Below, piece after piece: positions 1-11,068 of a DNA stretch of 64,000 nucleotides (its first letter is position 1; every line of letters starts with the position of its first letter). The position numbers were made by a program, and so were the translations under genes. Under the pieces are notes generated by a model, which did no database searches, was not told the origin of the DNA, and saw only the letters and a program-made list of their open reading frames with translations. Source of the stretch: Zygaena filipendulae (taxonomy: Eukaryota; Arthropoda; Insecta; Lepidoptera; Zygaenidae). The DNA lies in NCBI GenBank assembly GCA_907165275.2, contig OU015659.1:11388501-11452500 (forward strand), read 5' to 3'.

Positions 1-540
1 CACTTATAGAAACGTAATTTTCTCCAGTTAATGTTATTCTATTTAGATATTTCAACATAATATACGATAATTAGATTATGACATGTCATTCTATTACAGA
101 CAATCACGGTACATTAAACGCGAGTAGGTAATCCTCTAGCACAGGGGCTGGCGTCCAGTACATCTAGCTCTTATACCATACTAATAAAGTTCGTAATTGT
201 TTAAAAAATATGTGTGCTTTCGGGACATGGCCTCCCTCCTCGATCGATAGCGACACGGTATTTGCCCTTATATTTCGGTAGTACCTAAACCACACGGTTT
301 CTGACCGCATCAGTGGTTACGAAAAGGAACGTTTTCTCCAGTTACCTAAGAAAGTACTTATAATGTCAATTTAACAAAAAACTAAGCCTATGACAATTTT
401 AGGTCTTTAAAAAAGAAAAAAAATATGAAATGTTACTTGATTTTTTTTTTTACAAAATCTGATTTGATAATATGAAAATTTGAATTAAGATCTCACTTGT
501 GTCATCACTGTGCGTCTATTAATTTAAGACAAACGTTCAC
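1..540. other. Unassigned AT-rich sequence
   Basis: I recognise no gene or repeat here. Poly-T and poly-A runs occur near 410-460. The only longer frames in this area start beyond position 540. Confidence 0.5.
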
Positions 541-594
541 AGGTATTTTTTATGAAATTATTTCGAGAACTTTCCTAGAGATGTCTATTCGTCA

Positions 595-891
595 AGATTC
601 AAAAACGCCGGCAACTTTAATATGAAAATCCGTGCCTTTCGTTTTCAGAAATCCTTCAGTATCGTGTATGAGAGTTGTGATATATCCTGGCACTCGGACA
701 TTGATGGACTCGCGAATATATCAGGCTATATCCATGCCCGGCCACGCCTCAGCTCGGCTCAAATTATCAAGTTCCTCCATCAATGCCCGATTTGCCGGCC
801 TCTGCAGTAACGTAGGTACACCTCGTCCTTTATGCGTGATACATTTATGTAGAAACATGAGCAGTGTTTCAACCACAGAGAAAATAATATA
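595..891 (-). pseudogene. Decayed or partial reading frame of unknown function
   Basis: Read on the minus strand, one frame stays open for 56 codons (891-724), meets a TGA at 723-721, then continues in the same frame for 42 codons to a TGA at 594-592. The codons look protein-like and the stretch is more GC-rich than its surroundings. Local strings include TLLQRPANRALMEELDNL before the stop and YIRESINVRVPGYITTLI after it. I do not recognise the family. It could be a relic of a transposon or host gene, or chance. Two plus-strand frames over the same bases are probably its shadows. Confidence 0.3.
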
Positions 892-1094
892 TTAATATCT
901 ATAGAAAGGCCATGCAAGCGGCACGCCACGGTTGCAAAGGAAGTTAAAGAAATGCTCTAACTTTCCCAAAACTTCCTAGCTAGTATTTATTTATTTATAA
1001 TTCAGGCAGGCAGTTGAAGCAACTGTTAAAGCAACATTTTTTTAAATAGAGACTAATTAAAACGTTACTAAATAGCGTATGATGCATTTAACTA

Positions 1095-1215
1095 CGTTAA
1101 TGAATGTTTTTGTGCGCGATGAATAGTGTTGGTTACGAAAATCACCCGGCGACACTATACTAGTTTTCATTTGTTTATAAACTCGACAGAGTGGATGCCC
1201 TTTCTATCTGTTCCG
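1095..1215. repeat. Dispersed repeat, copy 1 (partner near 63.65 kb)
   Basis: This block shares an ordered set of words with 63635-63745: a GTTAATG start, a GATGAAT or CATGAAT segment, the core CACCCGGCGACACT, a TTTTCA stretch and a CCCTTCTATC segment. The spacing differs between copies. I do not know the family. Confidence 0.45.
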
Positions 1216-1589
1216 TTTTACCACCATCTCTTTAACAGTCTTCTTAAAAATACTCATAATATAATCTATGTCTGTTTTAATCTTATTACAGTTTCGACCT
1301 AAAGTTTCGGGAATCCAGAAAGGGCAGCCCTGCTAGCAGATCTGTGAAGAAAAATTGTTACTTGGAGATCAAACCTGAACATTCACGTACGTACTTATCT
1401 ATACCTACCTACTAAGATAAACTTTTGGTTTCATACAAATAAAGCGTTTGAGATTCGTTTGGGGTGAGAAATTTAATCTGATTACAAACAAGTTTCACTC
1501 ATGTACCTACCTACTACAAGTATATTATTATTATAGGTAACTAAACAATACTCAAGAAATTAAAACGTTACGAAAAAAAAACCGATATC

Positions 1590-2384
1590 ATGTCTAGATG
1601 ACGCGATGTAACTAATCGGTCCAAATATGGTCTTCTCGAAACTCTGCGAAGTAATCTCTAGATGACGAGATGTAACTAAACGGTCCAATGGTCTTCTTGA
1701 AACTCTGCGAAGTAATCTCTAGATGACGAGATGTAACTAAACGGTCCAATAGTCTTCTCGAAACTCTGCGAAGTAATCTCTAGATGACGAAATGTAACTA
1801 AACGGTCCAATAGTCTTCTCGAAACTCTGCGAAGTAATCTCTAGATGACGAGATGTAACTAAACGGTCCAATAGTCTTCTCGAAACTCTGCGAAGTAATC
1901 TCTAGATGACGCGATGTAACTAAACGGTCCAATAGTCTTCTTGAAACTCTGCGAAGTAATCTCTAGATGACGAGATGTAACTAAACGGTCCAATAGTCTT
2001 CTCGAAACTCTGCGAAGTAATCTCTAGATGACGAAATGTAACTAAACGGTCCAATAGTCTTCTCGAAACTCTGCGAAGTAATCTCTAGATGACGAGATGT
2101 AACTAAACGGTCCAATAGTCTTCTTGAAACTCTGCGAAGTAATCTCTAGATGACGAGATGTAACTAAACGGTCCAATAGTCTTCTCGAAACTCTGCGAAG
2201 TAATCTCTAGATGACGAAATGTAACTAAACGGTCCAATAGTCTTCTCGAAACTCTGCGAAGTAATCTCTAGATGACGAGATGTAACTAAACGGTCCAATA
2301 GTCTTCTCGAAACTCTGCGAAGTAATCTCTAGATGACGCGATGTAACTAAACGGTCCAATGGTCTTCTTGAAACTCTGCGAAGT
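1590..2384. repeat. 61-bp tandem satellite, about 13 units
   Basis: A 61-bp unit is repeated head to tail about 13 times. Each unit contains TAGATGACG, GTAACTAA, CGGTCCAA and CTCTGCGAAGTA. Two positions vary in a patterned way: the bases after GATGACG (AG, AA or CG) and the middle of TTCTCGAA versus TTCTTGAA. Units 2-6 and units 9-13 carry the same series of variants. This points to duplication of a five-unit block. Unit 1 is the most diverged. No long frame runs through it. Confidence 0.95.
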
Positions 2385-2595
2385 ACTTATTATATTTTAA
2401 TTTTTTGCAATATACGCCTTACGACCTACGCCATCTTTATACTATACACTCAGTACAGCACATCGCAAATCAGCAGCTTCAAATCCGAAAACGTAATCGT
2501 ATCTTAAACTATGTAGTTGTTCCTCGCGTTAATTTTTCAGTTCCCGCGGGAGTTCCGGAACGAAAAGTACCCTTAGTATATTAATTTATGTAAAA

Positions 2596-2908
2596 CTAGC
2601 TGTCCTCCGCGGTTTCACCCGTATGAAACGTTTTTGTGTAACAACTTTTTTTCCCGACATCCGATTTGAATGAAACAAAGCCTATATGTAGCGCCAGGTT
2701 TAGCTTAATCTGCCTGTAAAAACCGCATGAAAATCCGTTCAGTAGATTCAGAGATTATCGCGAACAGACAGACAGACAGACAAAAGAATTTTAAAAACTT
2801 TTTTTTGGGCTTGGTTACTCTTCTTTTATCGCCCCCTGTCAATTTTTCTTAAAAATATTCAATGTACAGAATCGCGGATTCTACTCTTTTGTTATAGTAT
2901 AGATAGAA
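2596..2908 (-). mobile_element. Helitron-like fragment, minus orientation
   Basis: It starts at CTAG followed by a degenerate CCGCGG hairpin end. It carries the usual inner text with GACAGACAGACAGAC near 2770, and it ends in a TATAGTATAGATA-type 5' terminus. Diverged. Confidence 0.5.
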
Positions 2909-3506
2909 AAATATAAAATTTAAAAAGGTGGCTTCTTTCCGTACTTTCCATTCACAATCAGACTTTTTGATCATTTGACCTTTTTATTTGAATTGAACTG
3001 AATTGACTTTTTTATTTTCGTTCTTTCCATCTAATACCACTTTCTTATCTGCTATTTGCATATAACAGTGCATCTCTGGTTATTGTATAACAATTATCAA
3101 TGCCAAACTCCATATTTACAGTAATCTATAACAGTACAGTTGACTCAGTGAGTTCCCGTACTCGGCCCCGCGTTCATCTTGATTTGGATCGTCGTTGAAA
3201 AATGGAACAATTGACTCAAAGGCGCTCGGGTCACGTGCAAGGCCCAAAGGTCTGAGGTCAAACAACACGTCACATTACGACTTTATACAGATTTATCGTT
3301 ATTTAATACAAAATTAAAATGAACAAACAAGTAAAGTAAACAAAGTTTAATGTCTCTCTGAACTCTGAAAAACTTTAGAATTTCTTTGACAAGTAGGTAT
3401 AATTTTTACCGGGTTCCATCTAGTGCCAGGGTTCCATCTCCTAGGTTTTCTATCAAGGAAATATTTTCTAGAATTGGGACAGTAAGTATGTACCTAACAT
3501 CATTAC
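2909..3506. other. Unassigned sequence
   Basis: I see no gene or clear repeat family in these roughly 600 bases. A GAATTGAACTGAATTGA tract lies near 2990-3007. Confidence 0.4.
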
Positions 3507-3704
3507 ATAGTATACAACAAAGTCGCTTCCCGCTGTCTGTCTGTCCCTATGTATGCTTAGATCTTCAAAACTACCTAACGGATTTTCATGCGGTGTCCAC
3601 CAATAGATAGAGTGATTCATGAAGAAGGTCTATATCTATATTTAATTCTGGTAATCCCGCGGGAACTCCGAAATTACCGCGGGTACAACCGCGGGGGACA
3701 GATA
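3507..3704 (+). mobile_element. Helitron-like fragment
   Basis: GTCTGTCTGTC is followed by CCCGCGGGAACTCCGAAATT and a paired CCGCGG end. The terminal CTAG has decayed to GATA. Confidence 0.5.
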
Positions 3705-4679
3705 ATTAAACATATTATAAAACACAAACTCTATACTCTTAAGTATGCATAGTAAAATTTTAAATAGAAGAGAGTTTGTCCATCGTAGAGTTAATTATAA
3801 CAAACTAAACTTTAAAAGATCCAAAGATAATATTGTGTTACTTGTGACTGTACGAGAAATATATCTGAAATATTTTTAGATTTCTGTCTGTTTGCAAAAT
3901 CTATTTAAGGAAATTTAATTTAGTTTTCCCCCTTGCCTACCGTAATTTTTAATTAAAAAAATAAGCTTAGTTTAATGGCAAACGGTTCACGGAAAGACAA
4001 TTGATGACATTCTCTTCTTCTTCTTGTTCTTCTTCTTATAAATGGCAACCTTCTTCTCATTCGTGTCACGTCACGTGTATGAAGCGCCTAAGGTGTAACG
4101 CAAATGACATCATGCTCATCATTCTGTTTGCCTGCGTCACTTTCCTTCCCTGCTATGACCTGCTATAACCTCAAAGTTTTTAAAACTGTACCCCCAATTT
4201 ATACTATCAATATCCGAATTATCCCAAGCTTGGCCCCCAGAATTCTAGGCTGAGCCGGGACACGGCTAAGTAACTCAATTAATTAGTCCTTTGACATCGG
4301 CCGAGCTGTGCCCGATTATAACCAATCAGAAATTCACAACTTGGCCTTAATACTTGCTCGCTCGTAGTTTATACAACATAATATAATATTTCTGTCGCAA
4401 GCAATTTGTATAATTGGTTCGTTTACAAGGTATTTTGTATAAAGCCGAGAACAGAAAAGGCGCTGTGATGGAGGCTTTTGCATCGAAAATCTGCACTTTT
4501 CGATTCAAATCTTCAATTAGCCTCTACCTAGCTCTTATATTAACGAATAAACTTTGTTTACTTATACCTACATATACGGCATATTATATGATTTGTCTGT
4601 CTTTGACGGGGATCAAAGATTATGTAGGTAAATAATTAATGTCGATTTTTTTTAATTAAAAGTTGATTTCGTTGTTTTT
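3705..4679. other. Unassigned sequence with a CTT microsatellite
   Basis: A CTTCTTCTTGTTCTTCTTCTT-like tract lies at about 4012-4038. A 73-codon frame at 4414-4635 has no recognisable motif and is probably chance. Confidence 0.4.
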
Positions 4680-4715
4680 GACCGACTTCCAAAAAAGGAG
4701 GAGGTCCTTAATGGC
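4680..4715 (+). repeat. Fragment of the CCGACTTCC repeat family
   Basis: It carries CCGACTTCCAAAAAAGGAGG, the terminus also seen at 40063 and 57815. Only the end of the element remains. Confidence 0.55.
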
Positions 4716-6055
4716 AACTTCGAACCGATCAGCTAGACCGACTGTCAAAAAATAAGAATATTAGAGTCAAGGAAAGGGACAAGTTCCCAGGGGACAGTCT
4801 GACACAGACAGTCTAGCATAAAACGCCGTCTATCTGATAAATGAAATGCCAACTAGGTACCTATGTACATTGTACAGACAGCCTCAAAAGATCTGTACAT
4901 TTTTTGTCTGCATTTTCATTTGTTGAATCTTATTGCATAGGCAATAAAGACCAAAAACTATTAGCAGTGTACAGTTACGTATATTTTCGGCGCCGATTTT
5001 ACTAGTCAACAAATAGTACTCGTGGCAGATCTCATGATAAGACTGGGGTTGCCTGGCTTACAATATCAGGGACTGATATAAATTCTTTTAAATTTTGACG
5101 AAGTTACTAAAATGTGGGCGTCAACTTAAAAAGGTACCAGTAGTGGGGTATTGAGTTAAGACTAGATTCGGTATCTAAAATAGTCAATTGATAGTAAGTA
5201 TTGAAAAAATATTCAAAAACTAGCACACTTTTTTTGTCAGACATTTGAGGTTGAAATTCTAAAAAAGCTAAATTTCAGAAAAAGCATTATAAAAGTTCGA
5301 GTGAAAAAAAACACTTGCTTGTTACATAGATTTTTATATATTAATGTAGGTAGAATAACATACCTATATGAAATTGTAGAAAATTGAGCATTTATAATAA
5401 ATAATAATCAATTAAAATCGCGAACGCAATTTTTCACCCAACTTTACAAAACCTCGTATATTTCGGAAACTAAATGCCGAGATTTGATATCGTTTAGCTT
5501 GTTGGACGCCCACAAATAATTCAATAATATTGCTCGTATGGTAGGGATTTTTTTCTTTTCTGGCTTTGAATATTTACCTAATTTAAAAAGAAGTAAGTTC
5601 TTTGCTTTTTTCAATTCGACTTGTACATATTTCCTATGGTTCGATAGTCTGCCCATTGAAACGAAAACAGAAAAGAAAAGAACTGGCCTAAGCAATGAAA
5701 AGCAAAACAGAAAAAAAAAACGACGAAAAACTTACAACAGGGCATTATGTTTTAATTCATTAATTGTACGCTCGATTACCTCTGTTAGATAGTCGATCGT
5801 ATTCACTATGGTGATAGAGCTTAAATTCGTTGAGCCGCGTAAGCTCAGCGCTGCCCCGCGCTTGTGTGGCGAGTTGTCATAGAAACTAACGCGTTGCGCG
5901 CGCACCGCACACACGGCAGCAATCACCAACACTGGTGCGTGCTTCTCCCCCTCGCTCGTTGGAGAGAAATGGGTATATTTTGGACAGTCGTGTGCAAAAA
6001 TTCATAGGTCCATAACTATTAAAATTATTACTCTTTGTTTATTTATGTTTTAAAT
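4716..6055. other. Upstream region with a CpG-rich patch
   Basis: Most of this stretch is AT-rich and unassigned. At about 5820-5960 it is rich in CG dinucleotides (GCGTTGCGCGCGCACCGC), unlike its surroundings. A distal promoter or 5' UTR exon of the gamma-subunit gene could lie there, but no start site can be fixed from sequence alone. Confidence 0.3.
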
Positions 6056-6382
6056 AATAGGGATGTTGACTATTTTGGAAAATCAAAATTCTAATTAGTC
6101 CGTCAGTTAGAAAATAAAAAAACAACGGACACGTATTTTTTGCTTTTTCAAATAAATTAAATTAAACAGAGATAAAGCGCATTAAAGTTTAGGATGAGGG
6201 GGTCGTGACGTCACTAACCGCTAAAACCGCCATACAAACTGTCCTGTTAGTGACGTCTCGCAAAATTTCAACTCAATGTATCGCCGTTATTTTTTGATCA
6301 CGTAAAAAAAGATAAAAATACGTGTCTAATATATTTTATTAATCTACAAGACGGACTAAAAAAAATTAGTCAACATGCCCAT
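6056..6382 (-). mobile_element. CRE-bearing MITE, copy 1
   Basis: Terminal inverted repeats read about ATAGGGATGTTGACTA at the left end and TAGTCAACATGCCCAT at the right end. The interior is shared with copies at 11390, 16800, 49713, 50676, 53341, 55799, 56630 and 57535. A perfect TGACGTCA lies at 6206-6213. There is no coding capacity, as expected of a non-autonomous DNA transposon. Confidence 0.85.
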
Positions 6383-6668
6383 TATGGTTAAAGAAATTCC
6401 TTTAAAGCAATAAGGCCGCCCTTTATTACCGGTTTTAGTTAAGTTTATGTGTATGTTTTTGCGAATTCCGGGATAAAAGTATCTGATATTCTTTTCTGTT
6501 CTTTTCTGTCCCCAGACAATTTGCATGCCATGTAACAAACAAATAATTAATCGCATTTTTAATACTCGTAGTAAGGATTACAGAAGGACTCGCTTCGATC
6601 AGCCAAAACTCCATGTCTCTTAAACGCAGTATAACATTGCGGTTTTTAACACACTTTTATTTCACCGA

Positions 6669-6984
6669 CTAGCTGTTCCCCGCGGCTTTACCCGCGATAA
6701 TTTCGGTGATACCGAGTATTCCGAGATAAAAGTACCTGCTACCCTATATATTTTGTCTACCTACCTTTCACGACTGTTTTAAGCAAAATTTAATACAGTT
6801 TCACTCGCATTAATTTCAGAGTCTCCGCAGGAATTCCGGGATTAAAAGGAGGTACCTGCCCTATGTCCTTTTCTGTATCCCAGAAAACATGTATACAAAA
6901 TTTCATGATGATCCGTTGAGCCGTTGAGGCGTGAAAGCGTAACAAACAAACTCACTTTCGCATTTATAATTATTAAGTAAGGAT
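6669..6984 (-). mobile_element. Helitron-like fragments, two joined pieces
   Basis: The left piece starts at CTAGCTGTTCCCCGCGG. A second piece follows with TCCGCAGGAATTCCGGGATT and runs to CTCACTTTCGCATTTATAAT. The block ends about 120 bp upstream of the first coding exon of the gamma-subunit gene. Confidence 0.6.
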
Positions 6985-7077
6985 AAACAGTTTTCAACGC
7001 AACAGTACTTATCGTCTCGCTCGTTTCGCGCACAAACATAACGACGTGTGTACAACGAGCGAATGTTCATGTGTGCG

Positions 7078-7092
7078 TGTTTTATACCACAG
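7078..7092 (+). promoter_or_regulatory. Possible splice acceptor just 5' of the start codon
   Basis: TGTTTTATACCACAG ends 10 bases before the ATG at 7103. If used, the 5' leader is spliced and the promoter lies further upstream. The pyrimidine tract is weak, and a start site inside the CpG-rich stretch near 7010-7070 is an alternative. Confidence 0.35.
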
Positions 7093-7102
7093 ATTCTGCG
7101 CT

Positions 7103-7215
7103 ATGGATCCCAGTATACTCGCGACCATGGATAAGGAAGCATTGAAAAAGCAGATCGAAAACATGAAGTACCAAGCTTCAATGGAGCGTTGGCCGCTGTC
7201 TAAAAGCATCGCCGC
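7103..7215 (+). CDS. Ggamma30A: G-protein gamma subunit (Ggamma30A type), coding exon 1
   Basis: This exon encodes the first 37 codons plus two bases of codon 38 of a heterotrimeric G-protein gamma subunit. The chain begins MDPSILATMDKEALKKQIEN and continues with KYQASMERWPLSKSIA. From memory this closely matches Drosophila Ggamma30A (Ggamma-e). The segment is the amphipathic helix that forms a coiled coil with G-beta. A second ATG occurs at codon 9, but the first matches the start I recall for the fly protein. The exon ends in a strong donor, GC|GTGAGT, at 7216. In flies this subunit partners Gbeta76C in photoreceptors; a visual role here is inference by orthology. Confidence 0.93.
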
Positions 7216-7537
7216 GTGAGTAGCCATAGCACACCATCCATTTAAAAATGAAACGATGATTTTGTTATTTACGTATTAAGTTAATGAGCCGGTGGTGACG
7301 TCATGTGAAGTGTTCGGACGGGCCCGGGAGTGGTTATGTGTGACGTGCAAGCGATTTTAGTGCTTTTTTCTAACGATGCAAAAGGTGTACGTTCGAGTGA
7401 TGGTATATCGGCACTGGCGTTTAGTCACCTTTTGCGGTACTTATAGGGGATCACTTGTTATGTTAATTTTGTTTTAAATTTTTTTTTTTCTATCGACTGC
7501 CAGTACTTTTTTAAGGTTACCTATTTTTACATCTAAA
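7216..7537 (+). other. Start of the 27.8-kb intron
   Basis: The intron runs from 7216 to 35007 and begins GTGAGTAGCC. Its first 320 bases hold no recognised transposon. They contain one perfect TGACGTCA (7296-7303) outside any MITE, and the GC-rich string GGACGGGCCCGGGAG, so regulatory content is possible. Confidence 0.5.
7296..7303. promoter_or_regulatory. Perfect CRE palindrome TGACGTCA near exon 1
   Basis: This consensus CREB/ATF half-site pair lies 80 bases inside the intron. No MITE sequence surrounds it, unlike the other copies in the window. Function is unproven. Confidence 0.4.
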
Positions 7538-7703
7538 CTAGCCCGTGCTAAACTGTGCCCCGCGGTTTCACCCGAGTGAGTTTCGGATTTACTCCCCTGA
7601 ACTTCCGCAAATATTTCAAGATCGAAATTACCTAAATCGATCCAGCCATTCTCGAGTTTTAGCGAGACGAACGAACAGCAATGCATTTTTATAGAGATTT
7701 TTT
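7538..7703 (-). mobile_element. Helitron-like fragment, variant sharing a tail with 46.5 kb
   Basis: It starts CTAGCCCGTGCTAAACTG, then CCCCGCGGTTTCACCCG. The body includes ATATTTCAAGATCGAAATTA and ATTCTCGAGTTTTAGCGAGA, which also occur with small changes at 46529-46698. Confidence 0.6.
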
Positions 7704-8009
7704 TTATTGATTTTAATTGATTGTAACGAAGGTTTTACCTTGGAAATTATGTAAATATGTTGCCTTTATTTTCCTATTTAAAGTTAACATATACAGTCCA
7801 CTCAATAGGGTCCATGACCAGCAGAATTGGTTTCACTTATTCTTGTTCTTCTTTAGTTTTGGTATCTTTTTTATGATATAAATTCTGCCAATAATAATTT
7901 TTAATAGTAGGTAGCTAATATTAAGTAGGTATATCTATTTTTCTTCTACTTGTTAATTGTTTTAAAACCACTGGTAATATTTATTTAGATATAGGTATCT
8001 ATCTATCTA
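7704..8009. other. Unassigned intron sequence
   Basis: No recognisable gene or element. It ends in a short ATCT microsatellite that abuts the next array. Confidence 0.4.
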
Positions 8010-8659
8010 TCTAATATATATAAATCACGTGTCACGTTGTTTGTCCGCGATGAACGAAATGAAACTACTGAACGGATTTTGATAAAATTTTGCAACCATT
8101 TATAATATGGTCCAACTTAAAAGATAGGATAGTTTTGTCCCGGAATTCCCTCGGGAACTGAAGGACATAGAGTACTTTTTTCCCGCAACCTCCGCGGGAA
8201 ATCCGAAATTACCGCGGATGAAATCGCGGGGGACAGCTAGTCTAATATATATAAATCACGTGTCACTTTGTTTGTCCGCGATGGACTCCGAAACTACTGA
8301 ACGGATTTTGATAAAATCTTGTAACCATTCATAAAATGGTCCAACTTAAAAGATAGGATAGTTTTTATCCCGGAATTCCCTCGGGAACTGAAGGACATAG
8401 AGTACTTTTTTCCCGCAACCTCCGCGGGAACTCCGAAATCACCGCGGATGAAATCGCGGGGGACAGCTAGTAAAATATATAAATCAATTGTCGGGAGTTA
8501 GTCTTGCAAAACCTTGAAAATAGTTCAAGCGATTTTAATATTTTATTTTCTTTCTTGTTGCGTTCGTAATTGTCTGGAAAAGGTTTAGTAAAAATTAAAG
8601 AAAATTAAGAGTTCCTGAGGGAATTCCTCACGTGTGGGTGAAACCGCGGGCACAGCTAG
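8010..8659 (+). mobile_element. Head-to-tail array of three Helitron-like units
   Basis: Unit 1 is 8010-8240 and unit 2 is 8241-8470. They are nearly identical. Each starts TCTAATATATATAAATCACG and ends with a hairpin-forming GC-rich stretch, then GGGGGACAGCTAG. The junction is CTAG directly followed by TC. A third, diverged unit follows at 8471-8659. The 5' TC, the 3' hairpin plus CTAG and the absence of terminal inverted repeats are Helitron traits. No Rep/helicase is encoded. Confidence 0.75.
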
Positions 8660-8988
8660 TTGTTACACAAGTGTTTGTTTGTACTGAGATTGGTATTTTA
8701 CAAAAACCGTGAATTTCTTTAACACCATTATCACATATACGTAGATATTATATTGAAATTGAAAGTTGATATAAAAACACATGGTCATAAAAAGCTTCTT
8801 CAAGGACGTTTCTTTGACAACTTTGCTACGTGATTGGGTTCCCTTGCCAAACTATGTCTAGAATAAGTGTTATGTATTTACTTTGTACAAAACCTATTTT
8901 AATATATAAATCAGAATAAGGTAAATATTTACCAATACCTACCAATTACGTCTATAATACAAATCGGCGTTATCCCCATTTTTACATT

Positions 8989-9220
8989 TATGGACATAGA
9001 TAAGCAATAGTGTGTTAACCCACACTTGAGAAATTTTGAGTAAATCGTGTTTAAAAATTATAGCGCCATTTTCTGTCAACATTTTTTATGTTCAATATTT
9101 AGTTACGTAGTTAAACAACGTAAAAGGTAATTGAAAAACGTTCCCTAACTCTCAATAAATCGTTCTGAATAGGTAACTTAATTTTGTGGGTTAACATGTT
9201 ATTGCTTATCTGCGTCCATA
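8989..9220. mobile_element. 232-bp MITE, family with TATGGACATAGATAAGC ends, copy 1
   Basis: The left end TATGGACATAGATAAGCAAT is mirrored at the right by ATTGCTTATCTGCGTCCATA. Other copies lie at 34317-34558 and 56905-57141. TA is the likely target. Confidence 0.85.
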
Positions 9221-9665
9221 TAATGTACCTAATGTACGTAGGGTCGCCTACGTCTATCATGACAAATACGAGCGTTCGGCCACTTTTCAAACAATTTTTT
9301 TATTTTGTTTTGTGAACACAATACCTACGAAAAATTTTAATGGAATTTAATAGAACACATTCATAAATGTAGAAAACGTTAATTAAATTTAAACTAGATA
9401 CCTACTTTTACTTCAATTAGTAATGCTAGTCAGTATTAGCTACATTAAATAAATAAATAAATAAATTTCATTTAATTCGACCATCGACATGGATCTATTC
9501 TGTTAGTAACATCATTTCTTATAAACATTAGTAAACGATAACAACAAAAAAAAACTTAAACATTATTATCTATTATTATTTTAAATCAATTGCCATTGAT
9601 CCTTTCTGTCATATTCGCAACTATAGAGTTCCGTAACCAGCTACGTAAAAAGACTACTTCTCCGT
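9221..9665. other. Unassigned intron sequence
   Basis: AT-rich, with an AAAT microsatellite at about 9447-9465. No gene or family recognised. Confidence 0.4.
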
Positions 9666-9860
9666 TCTATACTAAAGAGGAAAGATGTGATTTTTTTGTT
9701 TGTTTGTTACGATTTAACTAAAAAGCTACTGGACTGATTTCAAAAATTCTTTCACCACTAAAAAGCTACATTATCCCTGAGTAACATTGGGTATATTGTA
9801 ATGTGGAATTCCCGCGGGAACTCCGAAATTACCGTGGGTGAAACCATGCGGGTCAGCTAG
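9666..9860 (+). mobile_element. Helitron-like element, near full length
   Basis: It starts TCTATACTAAAGAGGAAAG. The centre has CTACTGGACTGATTTCAAAA, and it ends CCCGCGGGAACTCCGAAATT ... GGTCAGCTAG. Confidence 0.7.
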
Positions 9861-10194
9861 GATTTAGTAAACATGATCTTTTCTTCTCTAATGATCATTG
9901 ATGTAAAATACGTTGTATACCTATATACATTTTACATATATACATTTTATATGTGTAGATATGGAAATATAAGGATATTGTAAACTAGCTTTTACCCTTA
10001 TCTTCGCAAGATACTTAATATAACAGCTTCGCTAGAAAAAGAAGTGAGATCCAACTGGATACGAAGTTCTTTTGAAGTTCCATAAGTCATAGTTGCATTC
10101 ATGTACAATAATATATCGTTCTACAGTTGCTTTAAAAGGATTTGTTGTGTTCTACTTTACAATAATAGATATTAGGTAAGTATAATTTATACAT
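9861..10194. other. Unassigned intron sequence
   Basis: Low-complexity AT-rich sequence with TATATACATTTTA repeats near 9925-9950. No gene recognised. Confidence 0.4.
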
Positions 10195-10385
10195 CAGAAT
10201 AACACATCTTTTACTTTTTATCGCCGGAACCCCCGCGGGAGCTCTGAAATTAATGCGGCTGAATTTGAATTAATTATTGCACACTACGCGTTGTCAGAGG
10301 TACAGAAAAGGACATAGGGTACTTTTCCTGGAATTCCCGAGGGAACTCCGAAATTAACGCGGGTGGAACCGCGGGGAACAGCTAG
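10195..10385 (+). mobile_element. Helitron-like fragments
   Basis: Two partial 3' ends lie in series. The second ends with AACGCGGGTGGAACCGCGG and then AACAGCTAG. Confidence 0.6.
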
Positions 10386-10650
10386 TATATCATAGTTCCA
10401 GAAAAAAAAAGAAAGAAAGAAGAAAAAAAAGTTCCTTATAACATCAGCTATCTGCCAGTAAAAGTCCCGTTGAAATCGGTCCAGCCGTTGCAGAGATTAG
10501 CCGAAACAAAGATACAGACAGACCGATAAAAAAATTTAAAATTGTTTTTTTTTCCACGTAAGTACCGTAGATACTTTCGGAAACCATTTTGTGAAAACCT
10601 GTTAATTTGGAATTACAAACAGACACTTCAATTTTATTTATATGTCTAGA

Positions 10651-10808
10651 CTAGCTGCTCTCCGTGGTTTCACCCGCGTTCATCTCGAATTTCTCGCGGG
10701 GATTCAGAGATGGAAGTACCTAATGTCTTGTCTGTACCCCTGACAACGGTTGAGTAGTTAAATCGTGAAAGCGTAACAAACAAACAAATAAACATTCGCA
10801 TTTACATT
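10651..10808 (-). mobile_element. Helitron-like element, minus orientation
   Basis: It starts CTAGCTGCTCTCCGTGG and ends in CAAACAAATAAACATTCGCA, the mirrored 5' part. Confidence 0.6.
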
Positions 10809-11068
10809 AAGGACAGTGCGGTTCGTTAAGTTCAAGATAATTATGAAAATTTGTTTATCAGATTTAGATATATGATTATGAGAAAACTTTTCGGAAATCC
10901 AAACTCTAAGGGTACGAAAATAAGGATAGAACTTAGTATGGAAGTATCTACTATTTGTTTTGGAATTACGGTCATGGAAATTGGTATGAGCTCTTCATTT
11001 AATTTGAGAAACACGTATCGCAAAGATTGATAGTTAGATAGTTCCCTAAGGAAAACCGAATTAAAAAT

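Noticed and set aside
1590..2384. Regular repeats resembling a CRISPR array
   Set aside because: Units are 61 bp with no unique spacers, and the setting is an insect genome. It is a satellite.
8010..8470. Tandem units as a simple satellite
   Set aside because: The same unit occurs singly and in another array with the same TC and CTAG ends, so it behaves as a mobile element.
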